Source: an archaeon 13_1_40CM_2_52_13 | GTDB taxonomy: Archaea; Thermoproteota; Bathyarchaeia; 40CM-2-53-6 | NCBI GenBank assembly: GCA_001919285.1 | Contig: MNHO01000002.1 | Location: 6,588 to 49,204, forward strand | Length of the DNA stretch: 42,617 nucleotides | Reading direction: 5' to 3' | In this document: one piece after another, positions 25,962 to 33,430 of the stretch | Numbering within the stretch: the stretch's first letter is position 1 | Layout: each line of letters starts with the position of its first letter | Program-made: the position numbers and the translations under genes | Notes under the pieces: model-generated | Told to the model about the DNA's origin: nothing | Seen by the model: the letters and a program-made list of their open reading frames with translations, nothing else | Databases searched by the model: none

Positions 25962-26828
25962 GTGTTAAGGAAAGCAGTTATTCCCGCAGCAGGCTTGGGC
26001 ACAAGGCTTCTGTCCGCTACTAAGGAGCAGCCGAAGGAGATGCTGCCGATTTTCTCCAGAGCAAAGAACGGAGACCTCTGTCTCAAGCCAGTCGTCCAGC
26101 TGGTATTCGAGCAGCTCTACCTTGCCGGCTTTCGCGAATTCTGTTTCATCGTAGGAAGAGAGAAGAGAGCGATAGAGGACCATTTCACGCCTGATTTCTC
26201 TTATGTGTCGATGCTTCAGAGCAAGGGAAAGACTGGTCCCTCGGAGGATCTGAAGTCATTCTATGAGATGATCGAAGGGTCCACTCTAGTCTGGATTAAC
26301 CAGCCGGAGCCTCGGGGTTTTGGAGACGCGGTGTTAAAGGCGAAGACGTTCATTGGAGCTGACAGTTTCTTAGTACACGCGGGCGATACTTACATTCTAT
26401 CTGAGAACTCGAGACACCTCAGGCGCTTGATTGACAGCAGTGAGGGTTCGAAAGCCGACGCGGCCTTCCTAGTTCAGCAAGTTCAAGATCCTCGGCGGTA
26501 TGGGGTTGTAGAGGGCGATAGAGATTCTGCTGGAGTCGTCCGGGTGTCACGCGTTGTGGAGAAACCTCAGAAGCCAGCGTCCAACTTGGCGATAATGCCA
26601 GTCTACGCTTTCCACTCAGTGATTCTGAAAGCGTTGGAAGTTACTCAGACAGGTTTTGGCGGCGAGATCCAGTTGACTGATGGGATTCAAAAGATGGTCG
26701 ACTGGGGGTTAAATGTGCGCGCGGTGGAGTTTGAGAAAAGCGACATTCGTCTGGATATTGGTTCTCCCGAGTTGTACTGGGAGGCCCAGAATCTCTCGTA
26801 CAAGTATTCGAATCCTGCTCCAAAGTAG
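25962..26828 (+). CDS. galU: UTP-glucose-1-phosphate uridylyltransferase
   Basis: A 288-residue nucleotidyltransferase from GTG 25962, chosen because V-L-R-K-A-V-I-P-A-A-G-L-G-T-R is the family's usual N-terminus; the frame itself is open to 25881. K-E-Q-P-K-E-M-L-P-I follows, with the catalytic-type lysines, then P-V-V-Q-L-V-F-E-Q, V-H-A-G-D at the metal site, V-E-K-P and G-E-I-Q-L-T-D-G-I. The length matches bacterial and archaeal GalU. It makes UDP-glucose from UTP and glucose-1-phosphate, the substrate of the divergent dehydrogenase. It converges on the DUF359 gene with a 6-base gap. Confidence 0.9.
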   Translation: MLRKAVIPAAGLGTRLLSATKEQPKEMLPIFSRAKNGDLCLKPVVQLVFEQLYLAGFREFCFIVGREKRAIEDHFTPDFSYVSMLQSKGKTGPSEDLKSFYEMIEGSTLVWINQPEPRGFGDAVLKAKTFIGADSFLVHAGDTYILSENSRHLRRLIDSSEGSKADAAFLVQQVQDPRRYGVVEGDRDSAGVVRVSRVVEKPQKPASNLAIMPVYAFHSVILKALEVTQTGFGGEIQLTDGIQKMVDWGLNVRAVEFEKSDIRLDIGSPELYWEAQNLSYKYSNPAPK

Positions 26829-26834
26829 CTAGCC

Positions 26835-27356
26835 TTACGTTTCCTCTCTAGTCATCCGGCTCAGGATCAGGCTAGCTTCACTCTTCACGTTGGTATTCGT
26901 GTCTACCACGACGAGGCCCTTGGACGGCTGACCGTACAGTACTAGGGAATTGTTGGGGGACTCTACGATGCACGGTAGTGCAAGTAGATCTTCCTCGCCC
27001 TCGACGACAATCAGGGCCTCCTCGTCCTTCATGGCCCGTTTGATTGTCTCCCATGCCTCGAGTGTGATGACTCCGGCTGGATTCTTTACGTGGTAGGTTT
27101 TCTTGACCTTGAGGTTGAATGCTGCTGTGGGTCTTCGCATCGAGATGTGATCGAGTATTCTAAGATCGACTCTGATTCCAGCAACAAGGGTTTCTCGGGA
27201 TACTACGTCCCCAACGGCGACGACCCTTCTAGGATTAGTTTGGCCAATAATCGAGTTCAATTCTGACATTGTCCTTGCGGGACTTCCTGGGAGGAGTCTG
27301 CCGAACGGTTCCTTCAACCTCTGGAGATCAGCTTGGCTTGGTCGCAGTGAGATCAT
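26835..27356 (-). CDS. GTP-dependent dephospho-CoA kinase (DUF359)
   Basis: A 173-residue member of the archaeal DUF359 family (PF04019), shown in Thermococcus to phosphorylate dephospho-CoA with GTP as the last step of CoA synthesis. Visible motifs are V-V-A-V-G-D-V-V-S near residue 43, V-D-L-R-I-L-D-H near 65, V-V-E-G-E-E-D-L-L-A-L-P near 122 and L-Y-G-Q-P-S-K-G-L-V-V-V near 140. This family is close to exclusively archaeal, so it is a good lineage marker. ATG 27356 directly abuts the stop of the cupin gene, so the two are co-transcribed. Confidence 0.9.
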   Translation of the reverse strand: MISLRPSQADLQRLKEPFGRLLPGSPARTMSELNSIIGQTNPRRVVAVGDVVSRETLVAGIRVDLRILDHISMRRPTAAFNLKVKKTYHVKNPAGVITLEAWETIKRAMKDEEALIVVEGEEDLLALPCIVESPNNSLVLYGQPSKGLVVVDTNTNVKSEASLILSRMTREET

Positions 27357-27737
27357 CTAATCGTCTCCCTTTGGCGAGTCGACGTTAACGACTGCTGGGC
27401 CGCTACCGACGAGAATGTTTACGACCAATAGCTCGTGGTCCTTGTCTGAATTGATATCTCTGTGAACAAGCCTAGGTGGAACGTGAAAGAAGTCTCCAGG
27501 GTTCAGGTCGGCCGTTTCGTTTCCTTTTAGAAAGTATTCGAGTTGAAGCCTACCCGAGACAATGTACCCGTAGAGGTGGTGCGTCCCGTGATGGTGCCAT
27601 CCGGAGACGACTCCAGGGGCGACTTGTGACTGAGAGACGATAGCATTCTCAGATTCGAAAGCCTTCCTTCGGATGATTCCTTCGGTTGAGTATCCAGCTC
27701 CGAGTTCGGCGCTCCTTACGATGTCGATGCGAGGCAT
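27357..27737 (-). CDS. Single-domain cupin protein
   Basis: A 126-residue conserved-barrel cupin. Motif 1 appears as G-W-H-H-H-G-T-H-H-L-Y-G-Y-I-V-S-G (residues ~46-62) and motif 2 as P-G-D-F-F-H-V-P-P-R-L-V-H-R (~82-95). These supply the usual three His and one Glu/Gln-type metal ligands, although the Glu position is replaced by Tyr or Leu. The substrate cannot be told. A TATA-like TTAGTATC at 27759-27766 is centred ~26 bases upstream of ATG 27737, suggesting a leaderless transcript. It shares an operon with the DUF359 kinase. Confidence 0.8.
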   Translation of the reverse strand: MPRIDIVRSAELGAGYSTEGIIRRKAFESENAIVSQSQVAPGVVSGWHHHGTHHLYGYIVSGRLQLEYFLKGNETADLNPGDFFHVPPRLVHRDINSDKDHELLVVNILVGSGPAVVNVDSPKGDD

Positions 27738-27919
27738 GATTGCACGGAACGCGGCCTGATACTAAGACCTAGCTACATTTCGAGTCCACCGAATCCCGAA
27801 GGGCTTGAGGTCCAGCTAGGCAAATCAGGATATTTACTCCCCAGTCCTAAGTAATTGTTCGGGAGTGAGAACCAACGCCGCTTCGAAATGCCGATGTTGG
27901 TCAGGTCAAGCTAGCATAC

Positions 27920-28747
27920 TTGGGAGCGGGTATAGGCGAGCCGGTCGTATTCGTTCATGGAATACCAACCGATTATCGTGCATGGAACGGCCAAATTGAG
28001 CCCTTCTCGGAGAAGTATCACGTTATCGCCTACAGTAGACGTCTCGCCCAGCCGAATCAGAATAGCATGGACTATGAGAAGAGCACGATCGAAAACAATT
28101 CCGCAGATCTTGTTGGCTTGATAGAAGAACTTGGAATTTCCCCCATTCATTTGGTGGGCCACTCCTACGGTGGTTTCGCCTCGGCGTTCTGCGCATCAAC
28201 CAACCCGCAATTGATTCGGACTCTGACGCTGATCGAACCAGCGGTCTCAACTATTCTACTGAAGAATCTGAAGAGCAAGTCAGGATTCCTAGGCCTATTG
28301 CTCGAACATCCTTCAATAGCCGTCTCGGCCGCGAAATTTCAGCGAAACTCGTTGAACCCCTCTCTCAAGGCATTCCGCCAGGGAGATTTCGATGCCGCCC
28401 TCAGATACAATCTTGACGGCATAATGAATCGGCATGGAGCATTCGAACAGTTTCCCGAACAAGTGCGCATAATGGTGAAGGAGAATGAGAGGACGGTTGG
28501 AGAGCTAATGGCGGAAGTACCCGTGTTTGGCAGAGAAGAAGCGTCCAAGATATCCGCGCCAACACTTCTGATCCATGGAACCGAAAGCCCGACGGTACTG
28601 CACGCCATCGTCAACCGACTAGGAAAGGCGATTCCCAAGAGCGAAATCTCAACGATTTCCGGAGCTGCACACTTCCCGCATTTCGAAAAACCCCAGGAAT
28701 TCAATCAACTCTTGCTTGGTTTTCTCTCGAAGCACGCATCGAATTGA
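27920..28747 (+). CDS. Alpha/beta-hydrolase fold protein
   Basis: The fold is clear: V-V-F-V-H-G-I-P-T-D oxyanion region, nucleophile elbow L-V-G-H-S-Y-G-G near residue 78, an acid in H-G-T-E-S-P, and the catalytic His in S-G-A-A-H-F-P-H. The substrate is unknown. The start is a problem. TTG 27920 is the first standard start codon in frame, but the frame is open back to 27869 and reads G-Q-V-K-L-A-Y-L-G-A-G, which looks like the family's first strand. ATG 27888 and ATG 27894 are out of frame and stop at 27914. One added base near 27897-27900 would join them to this frame. Confidence 0.8.
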   Translation: MGAGIGEPVVFVHGIPTDYRAWNGQIEPFSEKYHVIAYSRRLAQPNQNSMDYEKSTIENNSADLVGLIEELGISPIHLVGHSYGGFASAFCASTNPQLIRTLTLIEPAVSTILLKNLKSKSGFLGLLLEHPSIAVSAAKFQRNSLNPSLKAFRQGDFDAALRYNLDGIMNRHGAFEQFPEQVRIMVKENERTVGELMAEVPVFGREEASKISAPTLLIHGTESPTVLHAIVNRLGKAIPKSEISTISGAAHFPHFEKPQEFNQLLLGFLSKHASN

Positions 28748-28774
28748 TCAGAACCGAATCTTAGGGCTGCTCAG

Positions 28775-29680
28775 TTGGACGTTTACCTCGTCGATGGTAC
28801 CTACGAGCTGTTTCGCCACTTCTACGCTATGCCTCCTCATTCGAACGAGCGGGGCGAGGAGGTCGCTGCGACGCGGGGAGTGTTGGGAAGTATTGCTGGG
28901 ATGCTTGAATCGGGAGTTTCGCACATCGGGGTAGCGACCGACCATGTCATTGAGTCCTTCCGCAACGATCTCTGGCCGGGGTACAAGACGAGTGAGGGTG
29001 TGGATCCTCGTCTACTTGCGCAGTTTCAATTGCTTGAAGAGGCGCTCGAAACCATGGGAGTTGTAGTCTGGCCAATGGTCGAATTGGAGGCCGACGACGC
29101 TCTCGCGGGCGCGGCGTTGTCTCTTAGCCGAATTTCTGCGGTGTCGCGCGTTTACATCTGCACCCCCGATAAGGACTTGGCACAGTGCGTGAGAGACGAT
29201 CGTGTGGTCCAGCTCGATCGTCGAGCGCGACAAGTCCGGAACGAGGCTGGGGTCCGTGAAAAGTTCGGCGTCTCGCCAACGTCCATTCCCGACTATCTCG
29301 CCCTGGTAGGGGACACTGCTGATGGATATCCCGGTCTCACAGGCTGGGGCGATAAGTCTGCTGGAGCGGTTATCGGTTTCTACGGGCACCTCGAAGCTGT
29401 TCCTAGGTCGGCTATGGACTGGAAGGTTACTGTTCGGAGAGCCGACAGTCTTGCTGAGACTCTCCAAGAAAAATTCAAGCTCGCGTTGTTATTCCGTGAT
29501 CTCGCCACCCTACGAACGAAAGAGCCGAGGATCCGCTCGACGAACGAGCTTCGTTGGCATGGACCTGGCCCCAGCTTTGCCACCGTATCCGAGCGACTGG
29601 ACGATCCTCAACTAGTCAAACGGGTCGCTGACATTGCAGCTAATCGGCAATCCAAGAGTCGCACGTCGGACCGTCGATGA
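28775..29680 (+). CDS. Bacterial-type 5'-3' exonuclease (53EXO domain)
   Basis: A 301-residue stand-alone relative of the N-terminal nuclease of bacterial DNA polymerase I. It shows L-V-D-G-T-Y-E-L-F-R near the start, F-R-N-D-L-W-P-G-Y-K-T near 72, the metal motif E-L-E-A-D-D-A-L near 110, C-T-P-D-K-D-L-A-Q near 130, and the helix-hairpin-helix region G-D-T-A-D-G-Y-P-G-L-T-G-W-G-D-K-S-A near 178. All expected metal aspartates seem present. It would cleave 5' flaps or RNA primers. Archaea normally use FEN1, which is a different subfamily, so acquisition from bacteria is likely. TTG 28775 follows the hydrolase stop by 27 bases. Confidence 0.85.
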   Translation: MDVYLVDGTYELFRHFYAMPPHSNERGEEVAATRGVLGSIAGMLESGVSHIGVATDHVIESFRNDLWPGYKTSEGVDPRLLAQFQLLEEALETMGVVVWPMVELEADDALAGAALSLSRISAVSRVYICTPDKDLAQCVRDDRVVQLDRRARQVRNEAGVREKFGVSPTSIPDYLALVGDTADGYPGLTGWGDKSAGAVIGFYGHLEAVPRSAMDWKVTVRRADSLAETLQEKFKLALLFRDLATLRTKEPRIRSTNELRWHGPGPSFATVSERLDDPQLVKRVADIAANRQSKSRTSDRR

Positions 29681-29724
29681 CAGGCCTAATGTAACCCGAC
29701 TCGCGGCCACGTGCGCCGGTTGAG

Positions 29725-30369
29725 ATGTCAAGGAGTAAATTGTTCTTCGACGTAGCTACATCTCTAGATGGTTTTATCGCTCCTGAAGGAATGGACTTGG
29801 CGCACGCGAACGATCCAGAATTCAAACAGTGGATGAGCCAATGGATGAAGCTGCAGAACTGGGTCTTTAAGCAACAGTTCTTTCGCAAAAACCTCAAGCT
29901 CGGCGACGGCGGTGAGTCCGGCCGTGACAATCGAATGTTGGAAGAGACCTTCAACCGCACGGGCGTGAGCATCATGGGAAAGAGAATGTTTGACGGGGGA
30001 GAACGCTTCTGGCCAGAAGAAGCGCCCTTCCACACACCAGTCTTCGTCTTGACTCATCAGGCTCGCAAGCCCTGGGAACGCCCAGGCGGCACCACTTTCT
30101 ACTTCATCAATGATGGGATAGAGAATGCACTTGGACAGGCGCGAAAGGCATCAGGCAACCGTGACATAAGAATCGCGGGAGGCGCCAACGTCATCCAACA
30201 GTATCTTAACGCTGGATTAGTCGACGAGTTTACGATCCACTATTCACCGGTGTTCTTCGGCCACGGAGCGCAGCTGTTTTCGGGAACGAGTAAGGACATT
30301 GGTCTGAAAATCAAGGAGGCAGTTGCATCTAAGGAAGTTACGCACGTTACATTCGACGTGGTGAGGTGA
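29725..30369 (+). CDS. RibD C-terminal/DHFR-like reductase
   Basis: A 214-residue protein of the RibD-C (DHFR-fold) family. It opens with F-D-V-A-T-S-L-D-G-F-I-A and has S-I-M-G-K-R-M-F-D near 92, then I-R-I-A-G-G-A-N-V-I-Q-Q-Y near 150 (the NADPH-binding glycine loop), and closes with V-D-E-F-T-I-H-Y-S-P-V-F-F-G. Many such proteins in this family are stand-alone reductases of unknown substrate. The start is ATG 29725, 44 bases after the exonuclease. The region around residues 30-75 is a longer insertion than in the paralogue at 31934. Confidence 0.85.
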   Translation: MSRSKLFFDVATSLDGFIAPEGMDLAHANDPEFKQWMSQWMKLQNWVFKQQFFRKNLKLGDGGESGRDNRMLEETFNRTGVSIMGKRMFDGGERFWPEEAPFHTPVFVLTHQARKPWERPGGTTFYFINDGIENALGQARKASGNRDIRIAGGANVIQQYLNAGLVDEFTIHYSPVFFGHGAQLFSGTSKDIGLKIKEAVASKEVTHVTFDVVR

Positions 30370-30421
30370 AACGATTCGGTCAGTCCAGTCCGATTGTTTC
30401 CAGTTTCCATACCGACTCGTT

Positions 30422-30877
30422 TCAGGCAGAACCATACAGATTCCCGTAGGCCGTCGCGTCGCGTAAGGTGACGAGAGTGTACAGGATCCATGCGATCAAA
30501 GCAACGGCTCCGACGGCTGTTAGTCCTACGGTGAACAATATCAGAGCCGGCTCCAGCAATATGAAGAGCGTGCCGAAGAGCCAGAATAATGCTCCTCTCT
30601 GCATGCTCGTGCGTCTCTTGGCGCTGTTAAGCTTCAATACGCCTATCCGATAGTAGAAGAGTCCTGAGAGGCTAAAAGTGAGAATGGTTAGAACAATGAC
30701 TGTCAGTGTGACTTGGAAGAGAATGGGGTCGATCTGCGCCGAGGAATAACGAGGGTAGAGAAAGAAGAGGAGGAACGTGAAGACCGCCATGGTGGATCCT
30801 ACAAGAGTCCCGGCCCGATTCACATTCGCGGCTGCCAGATCAAGATCCAACCAGCGTTCTTCCCTGGAATCCGACAC
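30422..30877 (-). CDS. Small four-helix membrane protein of unknown function
   Basis: A 151-residue protein starting with GTG 30877. The N-terminal ~22 residues are charged and soluble. Four hydrophobic segments follow at about 25-47, 52-75, 95-113 and 117-139, with a short basic loop (A-K-R-R-T-S) between the second and third. No family was recognised. It is transcribed toward the RibD-like gene and stands alone. Confidence 0.6.
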   Translation of the reverse strand: MSDSREERWLDLDLAAANVNRAGTLVGSTMAVFTFLLFFLYPRYSSAQIDPILFQVTLTVIVLTILTFSLSGLFYYRIGVLKLNSAKRRTSMQRGALFWLFGTLFILLEPALILFTVGLTAVGAVALIAWILYTLVTLRDATAYGNLYGSA

Positions 30878-30964
30878 CGACTAAGTCTCTTCTGCGAATT
30901 CGGTCGAAGAGCCCTTCCACTATTTAGGTACTCGAAAAAATCCTGTGAGGACCATTGGACTAGA

Positions 30965-31327
30965 CTAGAATCCTTCGATCTTGCGTTTCATCCGCGCTAG
31001 CAGATCTACCGCACTATCCGCGTAGCTACTGATCCACCTGTCATGTAGCTCTTTGATAGGGAGCGGGTTGATGTAGTTCCAACGCAAACGCCCGTCACGC
31101 CTTACGATGAGGAGGTCGGCTTTCTCGAGAGCACGGAGATGCTGCATGACGGTACAGCGGTCCAGTTGCTTGAAGTGCTCGCACACTTCTCCGGTGGTTC
31201 TTCCCCGAACCTTGAGCAGGTCGAGTATTTCGCGTCTCCGAGTGTCGCCTAAGGCTTTGAAGATCAGATCGTACTTGTCCTCCCTCTGCATGATGCTATC
31301 TCGAAGTGCTTTCGGCCGACTGCTCAA
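30965..31327 (-). CDS. ArsR-family winged-helix repressor
   Basis: A 120-residue transcription regulator. The helix-turn-helix runs from A-L-G-D-T-R-R-R-E-I-L-D-L-L near residue 25 through T-T-G-E-V-C-E-H-F, with the recognition helix in R-C-T-V-M-Q-H-L-R-A-L-E-K-A-D-L-L near 58-74, and the wing R-R-D-G-R-L-R-W-N-Y. It lacks the CxC metal site. This subgroup (SdpR/YhjA-like) is usually divergent from an AHSA1/SRPBCC gene, as here. The start is TTG 31327 or ATG 31291; the former fits the TATA spacing. It probably represses itself and the neighbour through the palindrome at 31353-31370. Confidence 0.88.
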   Translation of the reverse strand: MSSRPKALRDSIMQREDKYDLIFKALGDTRRREILDLLKVRGRTTGEVCEHFKQLDRCTVMQHLRALEKADLLIVRRDGRLRWNYINPLPIKELHDRWISSYADSAVDLLARMKRKIEGF

Positions 31328-31352
31328 TGTCGATGCTTGAGTGCGTCCAAAG

Positions 31353-31370
31353 TGTTATAAATATATAACA
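31353..31370. promoter_or_regulatory. Palindromic operator overlapping divergent TATA boxes
   Basis: TGTTATA-AATA-TATAACA is a perfect 7-base-arm inverted repeat with a 4-base centre. It contains TATA sequences readable on both strands. Predicted starts are near 31332-31337 (minus, ArsR at 31327) and 31384-31391 (plus, SRPBCC at 31387 or 31399). A dimeric ArsR bound here would block both promoters. Confidence 0.6.
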
Positions 31371-31386
31371 TATCGCTGAAAGCGGA

Positions 31387-31887
31387 TTGGAACCGAACAT
31401 GGACCTAAAATTTACGGTACAGACGAAGATTCAGAAACCTGTTAACGAGGTCTTCGACGCTGTTCACAATCCGAAGAAGCTCAGCGGATATTTCACGACC
31501 GGCGGATCAGATGGGCCGCTTGATCAGGGAAGAACGGTGGTATGGAAATTCGACGACGCTGGAAACGAAGTCATAACCGTTCCAGTGAAGGTCCAGAAGG
31601 TTGTGCCGAACAAGTTGATTCAATTCTCCTGGGAGGCCAGCGAAGGGGTCTACGACCCGAAGACCGGAGCGCTTCCGAGCGGTGGCGGATACGACACTGT
31701 CGTGGAGGTGAGTTTCGAGGCTCTGAATGCAAAGGAGACGCTCGTGAAGATTGTTGAGGGCAAGTGGCGGCCTACGGATCGTGGTTTGGACGGCTCATAC
31801 CAGAACTGTCAAGGCTGGACTCACATGAGCATGTGTCTCAAAGCCTACTTGGAATACGGCATCAACCTCCGAAAAGGATCCGTCTGA
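31387..31887 (+). CDS. SRPBCC/AHSA1-domain protein
   Basis: A 166-residue protein of the START-like AHSA1 family. It shows T-K-I-Q-K-P-V-N-E-V-F-D-A-V near the N-terminus, then Y-F-T-T-G-G-S-D-G-P-L, V-W-K-F-D-D-A-G, I-Q-F-S-W-E-A and a final H-M-S-M-C-L-K-A-Y-L-E-Y-G-I helix. The fold binds hydrophobic ligands; these ArsR-linked members have no established substrate. The start is TTG 31387 or ATG 31399 (residue 5); both lie within a few bases of the predicted transcription start, so the mRNA has little or no leader. Confidence 0.87.
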   Translation: MEPNMDLKFTVQTKIQKPVNEVFDAVHNPKKLSGYFTTGGSDGPLDQGRTVVWKFDDAGNEVITVPVKVQKVVPNKLIQFSWEASEGVYDPKTGALPSGGGYDTVVEVSFEALNAKETLVKIVEGKWRPTDRGLDGSYQNCQGWTHMSMCLKAYLEYGINLRKGSV

Positions 31888-31933
31888 AAAAATTCTGAAA
31901 CCACAGGCGCCAGTTGCGAAATCCTGTCATCAT

Positions 31934-32512
31934 CTACCCCTTCGCAACGGGGGTTGGTTCGTAATCGAGCCGGACTACTCCGTTCTTGTACGCCTTGTTC
32001 TCAACCAGTTTGAGGTTGAGCCGCCCTTCACCGCGGAAGAATGGCTTGCCATTTCCGAGTAGCGTGGGGTGAAGCCAGATATGGAACAGGTCAACGAGAC
32101 CGGCCTCGGCCAGGCTCTGCACAAGCTTAGGGCTGCCGAACGTGACGATATCCTTCCCAGGTTTTTCCTTCAGCTTGCGAATCTCTCGTAGGACGTCGCC
32201 TCGAAGTAGGGTTGCGTTGGCGTACTTGCCCCATGGGGTTTCCTTGAGAGTATTCGAAGCAACCAGCTTCGGCGTATGGTTCATTACGTCCGAGCCGGGA
32301 GAGGTCTCTTCGGTCTGGTTGGGCCAGGCACCTGCCATGATCTGGTAGGTCTGGCGGCCTAGGAGGAACGTCCCAGCGTTCGCCTGTAGCCTGCTCATGT
32401 CAGCACCCATGCCTTCGCTGTCGAAATCGTTGATGACCCAATCCATCTCTTCTTTGGGACCAACAACGAGGCCGTCTAGAGACAGGAACATGGAGACGAC
32501 AACTTTACTCAT
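31934..32512 (-). CDS. RibD C-terminal/DHFR-like reductase (second copy)
   Basis: A 192-residue protein from ATG 32512, chosen because M-S-K-V-V-V-S-M-F-L-S-L-D-G-L-V is the normal family N-terminus. Other motifs are T-F-L-L-G-R-Q-T-Y near 50, I-V-T-F-G-S-P-K-L-V-Q near 128 and V-D-L-F-H-I-W-L-H-P near 145. It is a distant paralogue of the 29725 gene and resembles the common stand-alone dihydrofolate-reductase-family proteins. The substrate is unknown. It follows the frameshifted hydrolase on the same strand after 48 bases. Confidence 0.87.
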   Translation of the reverse strand: MSKVVVSMFLSLDGLVVGPKEEMDWVINDFDSEGMGADMSRLQANAGTFLLGRQTYQIMAGAWPNQTEETSPGSDVMNHTPKLVASNTLKETPWGKYANATLLRGDVLREIRKLKEKPGKDIVTFGSPKLVQSLAEAGLVDLFHIWLHPTLLGNGKPFFRGEGRLNLKLVENKAYKNGVVRLDYEPTPVAKG

Positions 32513-32560
32513 GGGTAGCAGAGTCCTCGCGAGAGCAGGATTTCCAACCACTAGTTCAGC

Positions 32561-33285
32561 TTATTTCTTCGCTTTCTGTTGCAAGAATTCCAAGATGACT
32601 TTGTTCGCGATGCGTGGCTTTTCAGACAACAGGAAATGCGTAGTCTCGGGAATGACGCATAACTGTGCCCCTTTGATCGACCTGAACAGCTCTAGAGTGT
32701 GCTCTGGAATAACCGCGTCCCGGTCTCCGAACATTACCAACGTAGGAGCAGTGATCTTTGTTAGCTCTTCTCTTTGAATGTCAGGCTCCGTAAGCCATAG
32801 CCTCTTCGTTTTCTCAAACACAACCGGGAAATGGGCGGGACCGTCGGGGGTTGCCTCTTCGTAGCGTTTTACCAAATTCGGTTGGCTTTTTCTGAAGGAC
32901 TCGGTGTCCCCGACCTGATCCAGTCCTGATCCTGAGCGGGTACGGAGTTGGGGTTGAGGCTTCCACCTACACAAACCAAGCGCTTGACGAGGTCCGGTCG
33001 AGAGATGGGGAGGAGAAGAGCGACGATTGCCCCATCGCGCCAGCCTAGGAGGTTAGTCGGGCCGATTCCCAGTTCTTGAATGAAGTCGATTGCATATTGC
33101 GTCATGGTGGCAAAGTGGAAGGGTTCGTTATTGTCCGCGGTGTGTCCGTGCCCGGGCCGTTCGAATGCGGCTACTCTGAGCTGCTTCGATAGTTCGAGAG
33201 TCTGGTTAGAGAAATCTTCGACTGTCCCAAACCCTCCGTGCAACAATAACAGAGGCTCGCCTCTCCCCCGTGTCTGATTGAACAA
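32561..33285 (-). pseudogene. Alpha/beta hydrolase broken by one frameshift
   Basis: Two overlapping minus-strand frames (33285-32869 and 32974-32561) are the two halves of one ~240-residue hydrolase. The first has L-L-L-L-H-G-G-F-G and F-E-R-P-G-H-G-H. The second has P-A-H-F-P-V-V-F-E-K, A-P-T-L-V-M-F-G-D-R-D and the catalytic His in E-T-T-H-F-L-L. The break maps to a four-base run (CCCC at 32908-32911, plus strand). One more base there gives W-I-R-S-G-D-T-E-S-F-R-K-S-Q, which joins both halves smoothly. The elbow reads L-L-G-W-R-D-G-A, with Asp at the nucleophile position as in dehalogenase-like members. It could be a true pseudogene or a homopolymer error. The start is TTG 33285, and the N-terminus is short. 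Confidence 0.8.
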
Positions 33286-33430
33286 CTGTGATCCCTAATC
33301 GGGAGATAGGCCTTGGCGGCGGACACAGAGTCGTCCGAGGATTTGGGAGTAGTTCATTTTTGACGATGAAATTTGCCAGAAACTAGGATGCTCATATCGG
33401 CGTTAGTAGCACACAACCGTTCGCACGACC

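Noticed and set aside
32397-32777. 126-codon plus-strand frame
   Set aside because: It is a shadow of the DHFR-like gene and the hydrolase on the opposite strand.
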